A DNA stretch of 7,746 bases. Source: Flavihumibacter sp. Its GTDB lineage: Bacteria > Bacteroidota > Bacteroidia > Chitinophagales > Chitinophagaceae. The position numbers and the translations under genes are program-made. The notes beneath the pieces were generated by a model, which saw nothing but the letters and a program-made list of their open reading frames with translations, had not been told where the DNA came from and searched no databases. Below, piece by piece: positions 1 to 6,748 of this stretch (the first letter of the stretch is position 1; each line of letters starts with the position of its first letter). The DNA lies in NCBI GenBank assembly GCA_025455285.1, contig JALOMU010000054.1, positions 1 to 7,746 of the forward strand, given 5' to 3'.

Positions 1-468
1 TTGACAAATGAAATTCCGGATAATAATTACAACTATGGTCAATTGCAAATCCGTTTTGAAGATGGATCGGTTGGCTGGTATGAAGCAGGGTGGGGACCAA
101 TGATCAGTGAGACTGCTTTTTTTGTAAAAGATGTGATTGGCCCCAAAGGATCTGTATCCATTGTAGCGAAAACAGCTAGTGCGGAAGGTCAATCGGATGA
201 TGTATCCTCCCATACCAAAACCGAATCCATTCGTATACATTCAGCAGATCTGACTGCAGATGGCCGCTTTGTTAAAGAAGATAAGTGGGTGGACCTGGAA
301 GATGAACCGGATCACCAGGAATTATGCAATCGCGAGCAGGCTTATTTCTTACAAGCGATACAGACCGACCTTGATCTGACGGATCATATGGAAGACGCGG
401 TGAATAGTTTGCGCATTGCATTTGCCTGTGACGAATCAGTGCGTACGGGCAGGATCGTTGAACTTTAA
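1..468 (+). CDS. Gfo/Idh/MocA-family oxidoreductase, C-terminal part (5' end outside window)
   Basis: The frame is open at base 1 and ends in TAA at 466-468. The TTG at base 1 is probably an internal codon, so this is the last 155 or so residues of a longer protein; family members are usually about 330-450 residues. The visible part resembles the C-terminal alpha/beta domain of NAD(P)-dependent Gfo/Idh/MocA sugar oxidoreductases: a strand segment reading DGSVGWYEAGWGPM, then KDVIGPKGSVSI, and a closing helix (ELCNREQAYFLQAIQ...DAVNSLRIAFACDESVRTG) typical of this fold, where the late 'E..YFL.AI....DL..HM.DAV.SLRI...' pattern recurs. The Rossmann nucleotide-binding domain and catalytic lysine would lie upstream and cannot be checked. 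The substrate is unknown; the family oxidises or reduces sugars and cyclitols in the cytoplasm. The next gene starts 10 bases after the stop, which suggests co-transcription. The family call is fairly sure, the substrate is not. Confidence 0.8.
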   Translation: MTNEIPDNNYNYGQLQIRFEDGSVGWYEAGWGPMISETAFFVKDVIGPKGSVSIVAKTASAEGQSDDVSSHTKTESIRIHSADLTADGRFVKEDKWVDLEDEPDHQELCNREQAYFLQAIQTDLDLTDHMEDAVNSLRIAFACDESVRTGRIVEL

Positions 469-478
469 TAGCAACTAT

Positions 479-1777
479 ATGCGGTTGAATTATTTCTTGT
501 TATTAGGTGTGTTATGTTATACGCAAGGTTTGCTTTCGCAGGTTGCCCAGCCAGGTGCTGAGTTACCTGCCTGGAAAGAAGGTTACCTGGATATGCATCA
601 TGTCAATACAGGGAGAGGGAGCGCCGCCTTTTATGTATTACCAGATGGCACCACGATGTTGTTGGATGCGGGAGAGATGGATATTCACGACGGCCGGGTT
701 TTTACGCCCAGGAATAGTGTTATTGTTCCAAATGATAGCAAAAAGCCATATGAGTGGATTGCTTCCTATATACAGCGTTTTCATCCTAAATCAAAGCCGG
801 TATTGGATTATGCATTGATCACACATTTTCATGACGATCATTTTGGTGCCTGGTATCCGGAAATGCCCTTACATAAGAAGGGGGGATTCGGACTCACGGG
901 TATAACCGGCGTGGCCAGTCTTATTCCGGTGAAAATGTTACTGGACAGGGGTTATCCGGACTATAATTACCCAGTAGCAAAAAACCGCTGGCTGGAGCAG
1001 GTTGGTAAGAATGATACACCCTATCGCAGAACCATGGAGAACTACTGGCGCTTTATTGAATTTGGCGTTAAAAGCGGGATGAGCGCTGCTACCTTGGAAG
1101 CAGGTTCGGTTAACCAGGTTCGCCTGCAGTATAGCAGAGAGGCCTATCCGCAATTCAGGGTACGTAATCTAAAAGCTAATGGACTGATCTGGAGCGGGCA
1201 GGATAGTTTGGCTGTGGATCATTTTCCTCCCGCGCATCCGCAATTACCAGTTACCTGGCCGGATGAGAACAGCATGAGTCTCGCAATCCTCATAGAATAT
1301 GGCGGGTTTCGGTATTACACAGGAGGCGACAATCCCGGTACTCTTTTTTATGGAAATCAAAACTGGCGGGATGTTGAAACGCCCATGGCCAAGGTAACCG
1401 GAAAAGTGGATGTAGCAACGTTGGATCACCATGGGAACCGGGATGCGGTCAATGAATTCCAGGTGAAGACATTGCAACCGAGGGTGTGGATTGGACAGAG
1501 CTGGTCGGCAGATCATCCCGGTCATGAAGTTTTGGTGCGTATGGTGAGTCCGTATTTGTACAATGGTCCACGGGATTTATTTGCCACCAATATGCTGGAA
1601 GCCAACCGGCATGTGATTGGCCCATTGATTGACCGGTCATATAAAAGCCAGCAAGGCCATATCCTGGTTCGGGTATTACCAGGTGGAAGCCAGTATTATG
1701 TGATTATATTGGATGACCAGCGGGAAGAAGCAAAGGTAAAAGCGGTCTTTGGGCCTTACGATAGTCTGTCGAAATAA
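479..1777 (+). CDS. Secreted metallo-beta-lactamase-fold hydrolase, ComEC-like core
   Basis: The protein is 432 residues from ATG 479. This start was chosen because it gives a signal peptide (MRLNYFLLLGVLCYTQGLLS, likely cleaved before Q21). A longer frame from ATG 416 would overlap the upstream gene and bury the signal. The metal-binding motif of the metallo-beta-lactamase superfamily is intact: H116-F-H118-D-D120-H121, preceded by LLDAG (61-65). Later ligand candidates are D284 in TGGDNPG and H317/H318 in LDHHGN. The stretch ENSMSLAILIEYGGFRYYTGGD resembles the C-terminal hydrolase domain of ComEC, but there are no competence membrane segments, so this is a free exported enzyme. C13 does not sit in a good lipobox, so a lipoprotein is unlikely. 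An insertion between about 140 and 255 separates the two halves of the fold. The substrate is not predictable; known superfamily members act on phosphodiesters, lactones, thioesters and beta-lactams. It probably shares an operon with the oxidoreductase. The fold is sure, the role unknown. Confidence 0.88.
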   Translation: MRLNYFLLLGVLCYTQGLLSQVAQPGAELPAWKEGYLDMHHVNTGRGSAAFYVLPDGTTMLLDAGEMDIHDGRVFTPRNSVIVPNDSKKPYEWIASYIQRFHPKSKPVLDYALITHFHDDHFGAWYPEMPLHKKGGFGLTGITGVASLIPVKMLLDRGYPDYNYPVAKNRWLEQVGKNDTPYRRTMENYWRFIEFGVKSGMSAATLEAGSVNQVRLQYSREAYPQFRVRNLKANGLIWSGQDSLAVDHFPPAHPQLPVTWPDENSMSLAILIEYGGFRYYTGGDNPGTLFYGNQNWRDVETPMAKVTGKVDVATLDHHGNRDAVNEFQVKTLQPRVWIGQSWSADHPGHEVLVRMVSPYLYNGPRDLFATNMLEANRHVIGPLIDRSYKSQQGHILVRVLPGGSQYYVIILDDQREEAKVKAVFGPYDSLSK

Positions 1778-1810
1778 TTCGAATAAGGGAAGGTTTTAGT
1801 AAATAAGGGG

Positions 1811-1827
1811 TTTCTACTATTGCAGGT
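1811..1827 (+). promoter_or_regulatory. Upstream element shared with the lectin-like gene (probable promoter part)
   Basis: TTTCTACTATTGCAGGT lies 50 bases (end of the TTG) before the ATG of the small T9SS gene. It matches the element at 2566-2582 with one mismatch. Two readings fit Bacteroidota promoters (-33 TTTG, -7 TAnnTTTG). Either TACTATTG (1815-1822) is the -7 box, or its TTG is the -33 box with TATATTTT (1841-1848) as -7 after an 18-base spacer. The sequence alone does not decide. Confidence 0.5.
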
Positions 1828-1871
1828 TTTTGATCCCGGGTATATTTTAGTACACTGTTCAATAATCCCAT

Positions 1872-2459
1872 ATGAATAAACCACCCCGGATCATTACCTG
1901 GCTAACCTTCGCAGCCATTTTTTTGATGCAGGTTTCTCTTGCGCAGGTACCTGATGACTGGAAACAGATTTCAGCTTATCAGTACAAGGACCAGATTGCA
2001 TTGAATTGGGAAACATTTGCAGAGTATAATTCCAAGGAGTTTATGATACAACATAGTGTAGGGGGACAAGCCTGGACACTTGTTGGATCTGTGCCTGCAA
2101 GTGGCCAGAGTGGTACGATTAAAACGTATAAATACCTTCACAATGAACCAGTAGCGGGTACTAATTTTTATCGTGTGGTGCTGGTTAATGAAACCGGCAG
2201 GGCACAGTTTAGCCGGGTGGTACAAATAGAATTTGAAGAAACCATTCCATTGAAAATTTATCCTAACCCGGTTATCAATGGTATCCTGAATCTTCAGATG
2301 AGTGCAGATTCGGATGTGACAATTTTTACCAGGCATGGTAAAGCGGTTATGCAAAAACATTGTAAAGCCGGTAAATCTAAATTATATGTCAGTGATCTTC
2401 CGACAGGTTTATACCAGGTCAAGGCAGGAGATGAAGTAAAACAGTTTTTTATCCGGTAA
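1872..2459 (+). CDS. Small exported protein made only of a beta-rich module and a T9SS type A sorting domain
   Basis: This 195-residue protein starts at ATG 1872, which is directly followed by a signal peptide (residues 1-24, ending VSLA, cleaved before Q25). Residues 26-125 form a beta-rich, fibronectin-III-like module (VPDDWK..., NWETFAE, QHSV, FYRV). Residues 126-195 are a T9SS type A C-terminal sorting domain with YPNP at 130-133, GLY at 179-181 and a terminal FFIR. Such domains guide proteins across the outer membrane and are usually removed or linked to anionic LPS at the surface. The mature protein aligns end to end, without gaps, with the last 170 residues of the neighbouring 993-residue protein (67 identities by hand count). 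No catalytic or binding domain is present, which is odd because this module normally sits behind a cargo. It has its own upstream element and its own terminator. The role is unknown: perhaps a small surface protein or a remnant of a larger one. Confidence 0.85.
   Translation: MNKPPRIITWLTFAAIFLMQVSLAQVPDDWKQISAYQYKDQIALNWETFAEYNSKEFMIQHSVGGQAWTLVGSVPASGQSGTIKTYKYLHNEPVAGTNFYRVVLVNETGRAQFSRVVQIEFEETIPLKIYPNPVINGILNLQMSADSDVTIFTRHGKAVMQKHCKAGKSKLYVSDLPTGLYQVKAGDEVKQFFIR
1947..2456 (+). repeat. Paralogous 170-residue C-terminal module, copy 1
   Basis: Residues 26-195 of the small T9SS protein match the last 170 residues of the large one with no gap, about 39% identical by hand count. The best-conserved stretches are NWETFAE, QHSV, AW, GSV and YPNPV. 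At DNA level the 22 bases around 2002-2023 (TGAATTGGGAAAC.TTTGCAGA) differ at only one position from 5155-5176, while most of the module has diverged. Confidence 0.85.
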
Positions 2460-2477
2460 TAAACCGGATTTTTTTTT
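2451..2477 (+). terminator. Rho-independent terminator of the small T9SS gene
   Basis: ATCCGGT (2451-2457) pairs with ACCGGAT (2463-2469) around an AATAA loop, and a run of T extends through 2477. The stop codon of the gene (2457-2459) lies at the end of the left arm and in the loop. This separates the small T9SS gene from the lectin-like gene downstream. Confidence 0.88.
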
Positions 2478-2527
2478 GCTCTTTTCTAAGTGCTTTTCTT
2501 TAGCTACTAAAGGTATGCACCTACAAA

Positions 2528-2535
2528 TAAGTTTG
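2528..2535 (+). promoter_or_regulatory. Second candidate -7 box for the lectin-like gene
   Basis: TAAGTTTG matches the Bacteroidota -7 consensus TAnnTTTG exactly. It sits about 95 bases before the ATG at 2631. Upstream at about 2495-2503 there is only a T-rich stretch (TTTCTTTAG) and no clean -33 box, so the call is tentative. Confidence 0.3.
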
Positions 2536-2565
2536 ATAAAGGTCAAAATAACACGTTTTAAGTGT

Positions 2566-2582
2566 TTTCTATTATTGCAGGT
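2566..2582 (+). promoter_or_regulatory. Upstream element shared with the small T9SS gene (probable promoter part)
   Basis: TTTCTATTATTGCAGGT differs from 1811-1827 by one base and ends its TTG 54 bases before ATG 2631, nearly the same distance as in the other gene. As at 1811, TATTATTG (2570-2577) may be a -7 box, or the TTG may be a -33 box with TATTTTTA (2598-2605) as -7 after 20 bases. The flanks are not similar enough to be a plain recent duplication. Confidence 0.5.
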
Positions 2583-2630
2583 GGACAAAGCCCCTTCTAT
2601 TTTTACCTCACCCTAAATGAAATCCACCGT

Positions 2631-5612
2631 ATGAAAAGAACCGTACTCTTTTTTCTTTCGCTGCTTCTGCTGCATCATATTATGTATAGTCAAACAGCCA
2701 GCACTGTAAACGTTACCGGTAGTTCAGCCGTAAATATAATTACCAATAATCTGGCTACTGTTGTTGATCCTGAACTTGAGATTATATCGAATGGAACACT
2801 TAAAGATTTTACTGTTTCTATTACCGATAGTTATACCTCAGGTGATATCCTAAGTTACAATGGTTCTTTGCCATCTGGTATAACCGCAGGGAGTTTTAAT
2901 ACTACAAGCCGCTCGCTGGAGTTTGCTGGAATTGCTACTGCTGATGTATGGCAGGAGCTGCTGAGAAGAGTTACATTAAGAACCACTTCTGCTGTTTGTA
3001 ACCCTGAAAGCCGAAAGGTAAGCTTCACTGTTGGTAAGCGGTATTTCAACCCGTTAAATGATCATTTTTATGAATTACGTTCTACGGGGGCTAACTGGAC
3101 GAGTGCCCGTGATTATGCGCAGACACAATCCTATTTTGGAAGACAGGGTTATCTGGTAACGATTACATCACAGGCGGAAAACAGTTTTATTTATCGTATT
3201 GTAAACGTGAATGCCTGGATAGGTGCTTCGGATAATTTTACTGCTGTAAATTCCGCTGCAGGTTATTCTAAATATGCGAATCAAAGTGCCTCAGATGGCA
3301 AATATCACTGGGTAACAGGTCCGGAGCGCGGAACTATGTTTACCAGTCAGAATGCCTGGCAATCTGGTGGCGTTTCCCCTGTTAACAACCGATACAATAA
3401 CTGGGATAACAGTGAGCCCAACGACTGGCCTGGATTTACAACTTCCAATCCTGGTGAAGAGGATTATGGTCATTTAATCGGGAGTAATGGAAGATGGAAT
3501 GATTTCGCCAACGGCCAGTCCATTGCCAGCATTATTGAATATGGTGGAATGCCTGGAGATCAGTCGCACTCCCAGGTTGTGTTTACCAAAAAGATAACTA
3601 TCAATAATGCTCCATCGGGTACCATTTCAGGGGGCAATACTACAGTATGCTCCGGAATCAATAGTACTGTACTTAGCTTAACCGGGTTGAGTGGTTCTGT
3701 GGTTCGTTGGGAATATTCCCTGGATAATTTTTTAACATCCGGAACTTCCGTATCAAGTACCTCAACTACACTTACTGTATCCAATATTTCCCAGACCCGT
3801 TATTACAGGGCAATTGTTAACTCAAATTCAGGTTGTACCGGTCTTGCAACGGCTGCTACTCCGATCTATGTTAAAGCTTTGGAATCAGGAAATATTGTTG
3901 CCCAAAATAATACTATTTGTCCAGGTGGTACCGTCCAGCTTACGATCTATGGCTATACAGGTGAAATCACGCACTGGCAACGATCTGCCAGCTCGGATTT
4001 TTCAAGTGGCGTAACAACCATTTCGAGTACGGAAGCAAGTATCAGCCAGGTATTGGCTTCTATTGGAACCTATTATTTCAGAGCCACTGTAAAGGCGAGT
4101 GGATGCAGTAATACAACCAATAGTGCAGCATACACGATAACTGTTAGTTCAGGTACTTCACCAGTAGGAGGTTCGGTTTCGGGCAGGGAGCATTGCGGAA
4201 GCTCGAATTCGGGAAGTCTCCAGTTAACCGGTCATACCGGTACCATCCAGAAATGGCAGTATTCGACAGATGGAGGTATCATCTGGACAGATGTGGCCAA
4301 TACTACTTCTACATTAACCTATAACGGAGTATCATCTACCCGAAAATACAGGGCAGTATTGACAAATGGTGCTTGCGGCACTGCCTATTCATCGGAAGGA
4401 ACAGTAACTATATTGGGTACGAACCGGTTTAAGTGGCAGGGCGGGTCGAACCGACAGGCACAGCAATCAACCAACTGGGACTGCGGCAATAAGCCGTTGC
4501 GTGGGTCGGATGTGCTAATCAGTTCATCCGCCTCCAATGATATGGAATTGGATACCGACTATGTTTTGGGTACCATTGATTTCGCCGGTTCCAATCGTAA
4601 AATTGTTTTAGGTAATCATAATTTGACAATTAATGGAGTGGTTGGAGGTAATGCCCAAAATCATATCATTACGAATGGTAGTGGTAAACTTATGATTAGG
4701 GTAGCGCCTGGAGTTAGCGCCGTTTATCCGGTTGGTAACAGCAGTTATAATCCGATTCGAATTACCAATAATACGGGATTGGCAGATGAGATTTCAGTTC
4801 GTGTAGTGGATGAAGTATACCTTAATGGTTCAGATGGAACTGTGTCCGATGTTCCAAGAGTAAAGCGTACCTGGGATATCAGTAAAGCCAATGCAAATGG
4901 AGGGGATGGATTAGATTTTACATTTTACTGGAATGAAGATGAAGCAATTAATCTTGTTACTCCAGCCTTGTATCATTTTGAAAACAATAGTTGGAATAAA
5001 CAGCCCCTAACTGGAATAATAGCAGGTACAAACAGTTTAACCTATTCTGGTTATACCGGAAGTTTTTCGCCCTTTGCCATTGGCGATGCGATGATTTCAT
5101 TACCTGCAGATTGGAAAAGTTTTACTGCCAGTCGATTGAAGAAATCAGTGTTGCTGAATTGGGAAACTTTTGCAGAACACAACACGCAGGATTATCTGGT
5201 GCAGCATAGTGTATCCGGAACAGCATGGACAACCATTGGTTCTGTATTATCAAATAACAATTCGCAAACTATACAACGCTACCAGTTTGAACATGTAAAA
5301 CCGGTTTCCGGAGTCAATCATTACCGGATCATGCAACGTGATCAGAATGGAAGGACCCGATTCAGTAAAGTACTGGCAATTAAACTGGATGCCGATGCTG
5401 TATTAAGTGTTTATCCAAACCCGGTAACAGCAGGGCAATTAACCGTGCAAATGGAAACAGCAGGATTAATTCAGGTGTTTAACCAGGCGGGTATTCCTGT
5501 TTATAAGACCGATGGAAAAGCAGGGTTAAACAGACTGGATCTATCTATGCTTTCTAAAGGCATGTATACATTGAAATGCGGATTGCAGGCAATTCCTTTC
5601 CTGGTAAAATAA
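2631..5612 (+). CDS. Modular T9SS surface protein with C-type-lectin-like domain and Ig-like repeats
   Basis: The protein is 993 residues from ATG 2631, which opens a signal peptide (MKRTVLFFLSLLLLHHIMYS, cut before Q21). A GTG start at 2562 would put 23 extra residues before the signal and lies in the upstream element. Residues 22-135 resemble the cadherin-like repeat of bacterial adhesins (VDPELEI, SGDILSYNG, GITAGSFN, WQELLRRVTL). Residues about 137-305 form a C-type-lectin-like domain: HFYEL, WTSARDYAQ, NAWIG (195-199), EPN (262-264) and WND (289-291); EPN and WND are the usual calcium and mannose-type sugar-binding motifs. Three Ig-like repeats follow at about 327-415, 417-505 and 511-596, each with a cysteine pair (C340/C402, C430/C492, C522/C582) and a tryptophan (W360, W449, W542). 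Residues 598-823 are beta-rich with no firm family. Residues 824-993 are the module shared with the small T9SS protein, with YPNP at 928-931. Probably a surface glycan-binding or adhesion protein; the ligand is unknown. Confidence 0.88.
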   Translation: MKRTVLFFLSLLLLHHIMYSQTASTVNVTGSSAVNIITNNLATVVDPELEIISNGTLKDFTVSITDSYTSGDILSYNGSLPSGITAGSFNTTSRSLEFAGIATADVWQELLRRVTLRTTSAVCNPESRKVSFTVGKRYFNPLNDHFYELRSTGANWTSARDYAQTQSYFGRQGYLVTITSQAENSFIYRIVNVNAWIGASDNFTAVNSAAGYSKYANQSASDGKYHWVTGPERGTMFTSQNAWQSGGVSPVNNRYNNWDNSEPNDWPGFTTSNPGEEDYGHLIGSNGRWNDFANGQSIASIIEYGGMPGDQSHSQVVFTKKITINNAPSGTISGGNTTVCSGINSTVLSLTGLSGSVVRWEYSLDNFLTSGTSVSSTSTTLTVSNISQTRYYRAIVNSNSGCTGLATAATPIYVKALESGNIVAQNNTICPGGTVQLTIYGYTGEITHWQRSASSDFSSGVTTISSTEASISQVLASIGTYYFRATVKASGCSNTTNSAAYTITVSSGTSPVGGSVSGREHCGSSNSGSLQLTGHTGTIQKWQYSTDGGIIWTDVANTTSTLTYNGVSSTRKYRAVLTNGACGTAYSSEGTVTILGTNRFKWQGGSNRQAQQSTNWDCGNKPLRGSDVLISSSASNDMELDTDYVLGTIDFAGSNRKIVLGNHNLTINGVVGGNAQNHIITNGSGKLMIRVAPGVSAVYPVGNSSYNPIRITNNTGLADEISVRVVDEVYLNGSDGTVSDVPRVKRTWDISKANANGGDGLDFTFYWNEDEAINLVTPALYHFENNSWNKQPLTGIIAGTNSLTYSGYTGSFSPFAIGDAMISLPADWKSFTASRLKKSVLLNWETFAEHNTQDYLVQHSVSGTAWTTIGSVLSNNNSQTIQRYQFEHVKPVSGVNHYRIMQRDQNGRTRFSKVLAIKLDADAVLSVYPNPVTAGQLTVQMETAGLIQVFNQAGIPVYKTDGKAGLNRLDLSMLSKGMYTLKCGLQAIPFLVK
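5100..5609 (+). repeat. Paralogous 170-residue C-terminal module, copy 2
   Basis: Residues 824-993 of the large protein are the counterpart of 1947-2456. The module begins at LPADWK and ends at the sorting-domain tail FLVK. In this copy it follows a long multidomain cargo, which is the normal arrangement for T9SS substrates. Confidence 0.85.
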
Positions 5613-5644
5613 GTAGTGATCCACATACCAGAAGGTGAGATCCG

Positions 5645-5676
5645 GCCCTCTTGTGCATACAAGGGGGCATTTTATT
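5645..5676 (+). terminator. Terminator between converging genes
   Basis: GCCCTCTTGT (5645-5654) pairs with ACAAGGGGGC (5659-5668), ten pairs including one G-U, around a GCAT loop, followed by ATTTTATT. It ends the lectin-like gene on the plus strand. Its T-rich tail overlaps the TAA (5674-5672) of the minus-strand sialidase-like gene. On the minus strand the hairpin lacks a T run, so it probably works mainly in the plus direction. Confidence 0.75.
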
Positions 5677-6715
5677 GTACCTGGAGGGAAACGTAGCGGA
5701 TGTTTTTTCGGTCAAGTGTGTAAGTGATATGTACAATGTTGTCACGGTCTTGTATAACCGCGGGATAACTGTATTCACCTTCCGGATGATTTTCCAGTTT
5801 AAGGATATCCTGCCAACCGTTACCGTCCTTTGACACGGCTACATTGAGCCGGTTTCTGCCATTCCACCAGTCTTTGCCGGCAGGAAGCGGATTGTAAACG
5901 AGTAATTGCCAGCCATTGTGAAGGGTTACGGCATCTGAACCTGCATTCGGGTTGGGAAGACTGGTTTTGGAAAGAGGCCCCCAGGTAGCTCCATTGTCTT
6001 TCGACCAGGTTTGGATGATATAATTCTGACGACTCCTGGATAGCAACTGCAGATCACCGTTAGGATAGGTAAGGATACTGGGTTGGATTACACCGAAACT
6101 ATCGTTATTGATGTTGATGCGACTCCAATTCTGGAAGTTATTATCAGATTTTTCAAGATGGATATGCCATATTTTTTCGTCCAGGCTTTCAGTGCTCGAT
6201 GGGTGCAGAATAGATCCATCTTTCAATTGTATGGGTTTGTTCTTAATTGGCCCCAGGATGCCTTCAGGTAGTTTGACTGCAGCTGACCAGGTTTTGCCCT
6301 CATCATTGGAGATTTTGTATTCGCCCCACCATTCGCGTGGGTTAGGCCCCACTTTATAAAACAGCGCAAGTTTACCGGATTGCGTGCGGAACAATACAGG
6401 ATTCCATGTTGGATATCGAAGCGTGTCATTAATAATTCCGTCTGCAACGGCCTGGGATTGGCTCCAGGTTCCGTTTTCATGGATGGCAGTATAGATAAGC
6501 ACTTCCTTATGTGATTCATGCGGACCTGCGAACCAGGCGGCCAGCAGGCGGTTACCGGGAATATCAACAATCGTAGATGCATGACAGCTGGCAAAAGGCG
6601 GACTGTCTACAATGTTTTCCTGTTTCAGGATCGTTACGCTTGGAAGTTGTTGATTGACCGGGTTTGTACAGGCGCTGAATAAAATGGCAAAAAAGATCAG
6701 TGGGGTCCAGCGCAT
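5672..6715 (-). CDS. Sialidase-like BNR/Asp-box lipoprotein
   Basis: The protein is 347 residues from ATG 6715, chosen because it opens a lipoprotein signal (MRWTPLIFFAILFSAC, lipobox FSAC with C16). An ATG at 6748, next to the stop of the upstream gene, would add 11 residues and remains possible. The body is a beta-propeller of the sialidase-like (BNR) superfamily. It has two good Asp boxes, S136-x-D-x-G-x-T-W143 and S238-x-D-x-G-x-T-W245, and two degenerate ones at 190-197 and 295-301. Family-typical stretches include CHASTIV, LAAWFAG, WNPVLF, YKVGPNPREWWG and GPIKNKPIQL. The FRIP arginine motif of classical GH33 sialidases is not visible, so true sialidase activity is doubtful; it is better read as a glycosidase or glycan-binding propeller of unknown substrate. 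It would be anchored in a membrane, probably the outer one. It is the last gene of a minus-strand set with the GH43 remnant and the esterase. Confidence 0.85.
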   Translation of the reverse strand: MRWTPLIFFAILFSACTNPVNQQLPSVTILKQENIVDSPPFASCHASTIVDIPGNRLLAAWFAGPHESHKEVLIYTAIHENGTWSQSQAVADGIINDTLRYPTWNPVLFRTQSGKLALFYKVGPNPREWWGEYKISNDEGKTWSAAVKLPEGILGPIKNKPIQLKDGSILHPSSTESLDEKIWHIHLEKSDNNFQNWSRININNDSFGVIQPSILTYPNGDLQLLSRSRQNYIIQTWSKDNGATWGPLSKTSLPNPNAGSDAVTLHNGWQLLVYNPLPAGKDWWNGRNRLNVAVSKDGNGWQDILKLENHPEGEYSYPAVIQDRDNIVHITYTLDRKNIRYVSLQVQ

Positions 6716-6748
6716 GGGTTGTAAATTTTGACCTCTAAGGTAGCTCAT

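Noticed and set aside
416..478. Longer frame of the lactamase-fold gene beginning at ATG 416
   Set aside because: It overlaps the upstream oxidoreductase and would place 21 residues before a good signal peptide; ATG 479 fits better.
938..1640. Minus-strand open frames opposite the lactamase-fold gene
   Set aside because: Their translations look like no known family and lie antisense to a strongly supported gene.
1971..2360. A 129-codon minus-strand open frame opposite the small T9SS gene
   Set aside because: The opposite strand has a signal peptide and a sorting domain; the antisense translation has no domain-like pattern.
2562..2630. GTG start for the lectin-like gene
   Set aside because: It falls inside the upstream element and would place 23 non-signal residues before the signal peptide at ATG 2631.
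6083..6594. Open frames on both strands overlapping the sialidase-like gene
   Set aside because: The sialidase-like frame has a lipobox and Asp boxes; the others are by-products of its codons.
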